Below, piece by piece: positions 23,101 through 32,100 of a stretch of DNA of 64,000 bases; the stretch's first letter is position 1; each line of letters opens with the position of its first letter. The stretch spans positions 345,638 to 409,637 of the forward strand of contig JASANG010001502.1 in the NCBI GenBank assembly GCA_030248215.1, read 5' to 3'. Made by a program: the position numbers and the translations under genes. This stretch comes from Enoplolaimus lenunculus. Lineage: Eukaryota > Nematoda > Enoplea > Enoplida > Thoracostomopsidae. Under the pieces are notes generated by a model. The model was not told where the DNA came from and searched no databases. It was given only the letters and a program-made list of their open reading frames with translations.

Positions 23101-26100
23101 TACAATTTAGACCACAGAAAATGACATAATTATGTATTCTTATTAATCTTTAAAACATAATTCTATAAACTGTAGCCGGATGGATTTCATAAATCAAGCC
23201 AACAAGCGTTTATTTCACACAATTAACTCAGAATGTACAATGTAGTTAGGAAAACTTGCATTAGTAAAACTTTATATCATACATTTCTGGTCTTAAAAAA
23301 TGTTACATATTGAACGAAGTTGGACTACACTGTAAATTCCAATGAGTTGATTAATCAATTCAGCTATCGAGTTGGTTATTTTTGACTTAATATCAGTAAA
23401 CACTAAACTCATTCTATCAACTCAAAATTCTAAGTTCTGATAGTCCTAACTCAGACTGAGTGATTCAACTCATTCTAAGTTAAAAGTAACTCACTGAAAT
23501 TTACAGTGTACTTTCAGCCAATTTAATTCTTTGAGTCGTATTCGTTCGTCACCAGCCGGTGTTTTCCAAAACTTGTTTAATTTAAAAAAATTATAATACT
23601 TTTGAGTTGCTCATGACTTTTACACCGAGCGTTGTTCTACTATGACTATTTGAAAAATTCATATTTTGATATTAACGTTTCCCCTTGGATCCGCAAAAAC
23701 GTTTTGTTAAAAAGTTAAACAAGTTATATACCATTCGACACAGTTTGACGAACTGAGTCCAATGGTATTAATGGCAAAACAAATAACTGAAAAACAACTG
23801 GCAAATTGATGGTTAGACAATGAATTAAAATTATCGGACTCATTGCGCCTAATTGTTTCAATCACTAGACAAAGATTTAATATTCAGTAAAAATACAAAT
23901 CGGTATGTATACCTTACCTATAGCGTTGCCGACGCGTGTTGATTTTTGCAGCTTTGTGAGAAGTTCAAGCATAATAATGGCGACGATCAACGAAATAACA
24001 TAGATACCCATTAAAATTTGAGAAGTCCATCCAAATACACGTAGAAGACCGGTCTTGCCCAATGGTACACTTGTAAATATCGTCACAGCTGCAACAGAAT
24101 AAGCCATTTTATTTTTAAAAGAATACGTTAAATACTATTATTATTTTATTATTAGTAGTAGTAGTAGTAGTAGTAGTATAATTATTATTATTATTATTAT
24201 TATTATTAGTATTTCTTCGCACAATTTTGCTGAGTGTTATTTCGGTAAAGATTAAATAAAAACGGTTGAACCAATGCTGCAAAAAGGTCTTCCTGCTTTC
24301 GGCTTATAAACCAAAATAAATTCTTGCGTCTAACAGTTAATGAAACTCGGTTTATCATATACTTTATTGCTTGCTTATTTTCCAGCAGAAATATTACTGA
24401 ACAAAAATCAGCACCATAACGAATGTCATGCAAAACTTTCACGAACTATTTACCCGAATAAGAGGGGGACTGATATTTATTTGGCCTCTCCAGAGGGTAC
24501 CCCCCAGTGTTATTCGGTAACGGACTGTTAATTTTTAACCCGCCCTCCGCCGCCCTTCGTTACTGATATATCCGGTACTGCAACTATTCGTTGAATTAAA
24601 CGATTATTTGTCTTGTGTCAGTAGCTTGAGCGATCATGCAAAGGTTATACTTAGGAATGTACTTTCAAAATTTAAGTAAGCTTTAAAGTTTCAAACTCAA
24701 ATTATTTGGTTCTGGAGTCATTTATGCTCTACAATAAGGCGTAATTAACATTTATGGACCCCTAATTAGGGTTTAGGGACTCTATCCGCTCACAGACTCT
24801 TATTAGGGATACGGACTCCTATTAATTCGGACTCAAAATGGGGACCGCCCTCTTATTACCCCCTCTTAATCGGGTCACTACAGCATCATGAAAACTGTAA
24901 TGTGTAATGATTTACTTGCAAGTACAAACGCAAGAATACCAATGAACCAGTGGATGTAGTTGAAAATTATTCTGTAGGGACTTGTAGCTTTTGGTCGTAT
25001 CCACGCATTAAACGGCTAAAATGGTACACTAATGTAAACTTATTAGTCAATGGATTTTGAGCCACATGGCTGGATGAACGAACTTTTTTGTTGAAACTTT
25101 GGCCCATATTACTTTGATGGGCACGCTAACTTTCCCACGGGACTATGGTAGAGTAAGTGTAAGCGTTAGACTATGTTTTAGTTAGCGTTAGACTATGTTT
25201 TAGTTAGCGTTAGACTATGTTTTAGTTAGCCTTTGACTAAGCCTAAGTTATAGGCTTCGTCTTACGCTGAGGCTTAGGCTTAGGCTTGTTCTTAGGCTTA
25301 CGCAAATGAGTGTTACTTGTTAACATACGTTTTAACCATGATTGTATTGACTTTTACATTCAAGACATTTTAATGAGTTAAAAATTAAACAACACGAAAT
25401 CTGCTTACTTGTAGAAACGCCAAAATTGTTGCTAGTGTCCCAATGATGGTATGTAAAACCAACGAATACGCCTAAAACATGTTTCTCATTTCGGTGGACA
25501 ACTGGAATATAGTGTTTTTTCGCAGATGCACACGCTAGTAAACAGTCGATATTATGGGTGTGATAACAAAATTCATGCTCATAAACACCATCGGCCCATG
25601 TTACCTATAGATTCCTGCCAATTAAGAAAAAGCCTAAGCATAAGCCTCAACCTAAGCCTAAACCTAAACATACCATCGACCCATGTTGACTATAGATTCG
25701 TGCCAATTAAGAGAAAAAGCAAAGCAAAAGCGAAACCAAGCAACCTAAACTACCATCGACCCTGTTATTGCCAATTAAGAGTATAAGCCTAAGCATAAGC
25801 GTAAACCTAAGCCTAAACCTAAACATAACCATCGACCCATGTTAACTTATACCCCCGTCCATGAACCAAGAAGTGTTTTGCGGCTGTTGCAAATGTGCGT
25901 TTAGCTTATCGCTCGCTTTGCTCGCGAGGTTTTCTGCATTTTTACAAGCCCGGTATTGAAGGATCTGGGGCATCTAGAGATCGAATCACCTATTCACACC
26001 CACGAAAAACATGAATTTTTATGGCGACACATCAATTTTAGAATTTGGCTACGCGCTTGGTTGGAAGACAATGAACTTTCTTTATACGTATGCCTAATTG

Positions 26101-29100
26101 CAAACAAACACAAAAATCTTTGTTTACCACTAACCTCATAATCACAAACACGTTTGCAAAATCCGAGCCATCTTGCTTTCATCATGAACATGAGACACAC
26201 AGCGAAAACTTGAAATATGACCGAAATCAACAAGGAAGTGCGATGAACCTAAAAATATAGCAATATAATAGCCAAACGCATTTACAAAGTATTTAAAACA
26301 AAAATAAAAATAACGACACCTCAGGCTCGTAGCCAGCTCACCTTGCTAGTGGAGGGCTAAAAAATTTTCACGAGGGGCATTCAACGATTTTCAACGAGTT
26401 ACAAGCAAGGTTGAAAACTTTATACAGGGGGCTCAAAATTTTCCAGGGGATTCTTGGCTACGGGTCCGCAGTGACGCTTTGTTAATTTTTTCTCTTAGCT
26501 AACGGTCAATAGCTGGGTTTGGGTTCCGAAGACAAATTTTGTTTAAATTTTGTGACTTCGACCTATAGTACAAAATTTTCGGCATAGGTTTCAGTCTACT
26601 CAAATAATGACCCGTTTGTAAACTATGCACTGATATATAAAGATACGAACAGTAGCTTTGCAGCATGAAATAACCATATAATGATATTAGCATTAACCCT
26701 TTTACTCATAGAGTATACTATGAGCAAGTAAATACAATAATGTACGAGCAATACACACACTGTGAGCTGTGTTTAAAATTTATATCATATATGCGCAGTG
26801 TAAAATCTCCACAAGACGTGAGAGCCGCTCGGGCTTGAGCGTCAAGCTCCTATAGCTCAGTGGTCATCGTAAACGTCTTCCACCCGTGAGACTGGTGTTC
26901 GAATCTCACCTTGAAATTGCATATCATGTGAAATTGCAAATATTCATGTGAGAGAGGACTAAAAGCGTTAATGATATTGAAGGTCGCGCCGTTCCTGTAG
27001 CTTTCTGCAATACAACTCAGTCGATTCTCCTCAATATATCGCAAACGCCTTGTATCTGTACAAACGAGTATGCTACCAGATTGCGTCAGATTGCAATAAC
27101 GACAATTGCCCAAATGACAATTGCATAAACGCGACAGTTCTTTCATTTACTGGTCAAATAGAGATACCAATTATCAGAAGAATTCTAATTGCAAAACACT
27201 AAGAAACGATGCAATTCTGTGAGTGGCATAGGAATGAAAACTAAATGGACTCAGCGCCGTTCCGCATCCCAGAAATGTCTGTCAGGGTTGCCGGTGCAAG
27301 GTAGGTAGAAACCTTACAGGGTGACTGCGTGGGGTCGAAAGTGATTTTCCAGGAGGTTTTTCCAAGTATTCTTTCTAAAAGTATCCATGTATTTGGGGGA
27401 CCATGACTAGATTTTAAGATTAAGCACTGACCCAAGTTACTCACTCAATTTTGAAGTGTCATATTTTGATTAGTTGGTGTACGGGTCGGCAATGTGCAAA
27501 TCAAAGTTTTCTTAATGGGAGCCATCGTTAGACAGCATTGGTGGCCGGAGATCAACACTCCGAGTTTATCTGAGGAGCGCGAAGTATACACTAATGAAGA
27601 TAAATGATGTTAGAAAGTACGGCCAATGTAAAGAACAGGGGCGGCACAGTATTATAACCATATCCCTATGCCTAAGCTTAAGATCCCTATGCCTAAGCTT
27701 AAGCCTAATCCTAAACCTAAGCGCAAGAATGAGCATATTCGTAAGCTTAAGCCTAAGCCTAAGCCTAAACCAAGCAAAAAATAGTGTAAAAGCTAAGTTT
27801 ACGCTATTCTAGTCGCACAGAAAAACTCTCCAACCCTGACCGTTACATGCGCCGAAAGTACGGTGAAAAGTAAACGACAGCTGTTTTCAGGCAATAGAAC
27901 GGACGTCAATGTTTTGTCACCACGCACCACTCCTGAATTTCTTCAATCCGGTGCATTTTCAGGATTTTATTTCGAGTGGACACATCACCTGATCTGTGCG
28001 GAATTGCCTAATTGTGGCAATTGTCGTTTAAGCAATTATCGTTTGATAATGGTCGCGCTTGAGCAATATTTGTTTGAGCAGTTGTTGCATTTGGTCAATT
28101 GTCGCTTGGGCAATCGTCATAGACTTATTTTGTACGCTGCAAAAAAATGGTGAGTCAAATTGACTCTCTCCGAAATAGGCTTTTCCTGACTGCACAAAAC
28201 TGAGTCAAAATTCGACTCCGCCTGAGTCCCGTTCGACACAATTTGACTCTGGCGGAGTCGAATTTTAACTCAGTTTGTGTTGTCAGGAAAAGCCTATTTC
28301 GGAGAGAGTCAATTTGACTCACCATTTTTTGCAGTGTACGTACAAAATCGTCTTTACCTGATACCAGATTAATGAGCCAAAAACACTGCGACCCGCAAAT
28401 GATTTTCTGTAATATCTTGCAAACAGCATTCCTATTGCTCCAAGCACCCACCAGGCAAATACGAGAACGATCGCTGAAAACAATAAAACTTTGCCATACA
28501 GAATTATGTATCGGAGAGTGTTTTAAATGCAAACTTATTAGCTTTAACAGTTCAAAGTAAACTGCAAAAAGTCTTGAGTCAAATTGAGTTTCTCCGAAAT
28601 AAGTAAAGCTTTTACGGACTACACAAACTGAGTCAAAATTTAACTCTAGCGAAGTCGAATTTGACTCAGATTGTGTAGTTCCGAAAAGCCTATTTCGGAC
28701 AGACTCAATTTGATTCACCTTTTTTGGTAGTTGTTAATTTCTGTTTTTATGAACTGAAAATTGCAAAATCATGTAACCTTCACATACCAAGTCGTTTAAT
28801 AGGCGAGTATTTGTTGCACTTACTTAGGGTGCAACCAGAGGCTGCGTCTGTCGTCTGAAGGAAATCGGCCTACAACTTCAATAGTATTTTTTGGTAAATC
28901 CTCCGGTAGGGAAATATTTAGTTCATTAATGCAACTGGCATTCTTCAACTAGTGTATTGTGACATTTGAGGTAATTTTAAAGCTTAGCTTGCCGAGGTTA
29001 CTTAAAAAGATAGATTAAAAGCATTTCTTGAAACACTTTTCAGATTATAGATAAATTTTGCAAAATATAACACAATTTTTGTTGCCGAATTTTGTTTCAT

Positions 29101-32100
29101 TTCTGGCTCAGGCAAAATTTGTTAATTTCGGCTGCGGTTTTTTACCTATACTGCAAAAAAAGTAAATCAAATTGACTCTCTCCGAAATAGGCTCTACGGG
29201 ACTACACAAACTGAGTCAAATTCGACTCTGCGAGAGTCAAATTCGACTCACTAAATCGCACGTTTGACTCTGGCGGAGTCGAATTTGACTCAGTTTGTTA
29301 GTCCCGTAGAGCCTATTTCGGAGAGAGTCAATTTGACTCACCATTTTTTGCAGTGTACAATTGTACCCGGATTGCGATCTTTATCACAGATTCGAAACCC
29401 AGTAGCAAACAGTACTCATTTCATATATTTTATTAAAATACTGTACTAGAAAGGACATTCTGTGTTGTTTACTTTTGTACTTAAAGGTGCAGCGCATTAC
29501 CGTCCTGTAGTGTCATACCCTGTAAATTCAAGTGAGTTGATTAATCAACTCAGAGAGAGAATTTGTTGTTGTTGGTCATTTCTGAGTTAATAGCGCTAAA
29601 TATTAACTCACTCTGAGCTTATTTAATTCCGGGCAAGTTGATTAATTAACACAGAATGAGTCAATCCAATTCAGAATTCTGAGTTCTGAAAAACGTAATT
29701 CAGAGCTCAGCTTTCTGATTGAATTCAACTCATTCTGAGTTAAAATCAACTCACTTGAATTTACAGTGTATTTATTCAATCATTACCATGTACTTCAGCG
29801 ATAAAATACTGCCACGATCTTGGAATGTTGTTGACATAATGCTTAGAGTCGATCATTGTACCGTAAGATTCAGAGCTGGTAACATTTATTTTCGATTTAG
29901 CAACCCACGGAAACAAATCGCTATCACCAAGGTAATGCATTTTCAACTTGTATTCTGTTTTAAAATAATAAATATCTCTGTTCTTGTACATTTTTCCCGT
30001 ACAGGCTTAGGTTCAAGTTTGGGCGTCGGAAAAAACTTCTAAGTTAAATCCCAAATTTTTGTCTCAGCCTTTAGTTTAGCAAAGCATGAGCCTTAACCTT
30101 AGATATGATGTGAAAGCGTACAACATCAAGTATATCTAGTAATTTCATGCAAAAAATATGCTCATGTTACCCGTTTCCTTCGCTGGCAGGTTGAAATAAT
30201 CCAAGGCTAAGCATAAGTAAAGCACAAATTATGTATACGAGAAAACTGCACAAGTATTTAATCTGTTAAACTTTCACAAAATACTGTTATGCGCACCAAA
30301 TTCTGCTATGCTCTTTTACTATACTATTAAGACCGTTTAATACTTCTGTGTACCTTAAATCATAAAAAAATATTCCAACTATGCGGATATTTACAACCGG
30401 AGGAGTTCCTACGGTTCCGGTTGAAAATAAAGCTCCGGTTACGGTAGAATTTTTTGTGGGGGTTTCGGTAATTTCAGTTGCGACTTTTTCGTGTTTTTGT
30501 ACAGTTTTGCCGAATTGTTTGTTAATTTTAATATAATTCTCAATGGTTTTGCTGTAGATTTTTACCAAAAAGGTAGCGTTAAATGGAATTTTTAACAACA
30601 TTTAGTAGTTATATGCTAAAAGTAGAAACTTTGGTATCATTTTATAACCTTGTTTTGTTTCCTCTGTCTCCAGGTTTTTGCTGCCGGTTGTTTGTACGGC
30701 CAATGTAAAGAACAGGGGCGGACCAGTATTATAAGCATAAGTATTCGTAAGCCTAAGCCTAAACCTAAGCGTAAGAATGAGCATATTCCTAAACCTAAGC
30801 CTAACCCTAAGCCAAGCAAAAAATTATTCTAAAGCTTTAAACTTACTCTATTCTAATCCCACAGAAAAACGTTCCGGTACCTGATCTTTACATGGACCGT
30901 TTGTACCAGGCTAATTATGAAGTTCACAAACAGGTTATATAACAATGAAGAAAATAACCTGTTGCTAAACCTTTAACAAGCATTAAACGCCAGCTTGCAG
31001 CTCGCAGATCAAAAAACATGCTTCGTTGGTCAGATGGAATCGATACGAGAGGAATATTGGCGGAATCAATTGAGTAAGCACGAACAACTCGACATCTTAG
31101 TTGTCCATCAACTACACTTCCAATTATGCCGTTGTTTGTTGAATTACTAGCGGTAGAATAATCAGCTGCAGGGAACAGAAGATTATTGCTGACCTTAAAA
31201 ATGTGACAAATTATTTAAAATGACTTATTGCGTTTTGATTCCTAAATTAACCCCTTCTCACATTGAGTTGCTTATAGGCAACTCAGCGCCGTGTATATAC
31301 GTTAAACAGTATATATCGCACCGTGTTTAACAATTGCAACACGTATACATAGTACTAAATCACCCCAAGGCGTGAGAGCACCCTCGGGCTCGAGCGTCAT
31401 GCTCCTATAGCTCAGTGGTGATGGTATACGCTCCCACTCCAGTCACTGGAGTTCGAATCCTAGCATAAAAGTAGGTCTCAGGGGAAATAGAAAATATTCA
31501 TATGAGAAAGGGTTAAAATCAGCGGCAAATCTAAGATTTTTCAGTGTGGAAGGATGCTTTTGAGTGACCAAATATTAGATTTCTAAAACCGTGGTAGCAA
31601 ATATTTGGGCGCATGTTACTTTAAGGGGCGTAGACATTTCTGGTGGCCTATAAAAGAGTGGGTTACGATTCTAGATTACAATTTTTGGCTTAGGCTTAGG
31701 CTTAGGTTTAGGCTTAGGCTTAGGAACCCGTTTTTGCAACGCTTAGACTTAGGCTTAGGCTTTGGAATATTCTTAATCCACTGTTTACGCCCTCTAAAAG
31801 TAACATTGGCCAATATTGCGATGCTTGAATAAAAGGTTTAGAAATTTGGCCGGAATCGCAATTTTTTTCATTTCAAAGTATAGCCACGCATGATGCATTT
31901 TTCAGTTATTCGGCTATAAACATACGTTTTTGAGCAACCGAAAAAGAGTTCAGTACGACAAGCTTGGTAGGCTTGATGCATCCCTTTATCATGAACACCT
32001 CTGACTGCGTAATTTTCAACAAATCGCCCTAAGTTTCCCTTTCGAGCAGCTTTTTGATTGAAATGAGCAGAAAATTAATAATCTCTTATCTGTCGTGGAA

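Noticed and set aside
28155-28718. A 187-codon minus-strand open frame
   Set aside because: It crosses two family D palindromes and the b561 exon in a different frame; the repeated GLN/SER-rich pattern comes from GAGTCAAATT words.
31392-31455. A functional tRNA gene inside the TTAA element
   Set aside because: The 5' GCTCCTA does not pair with the 3' CCTAGC side and the T stem is poor; only promoter boxes are convincing.
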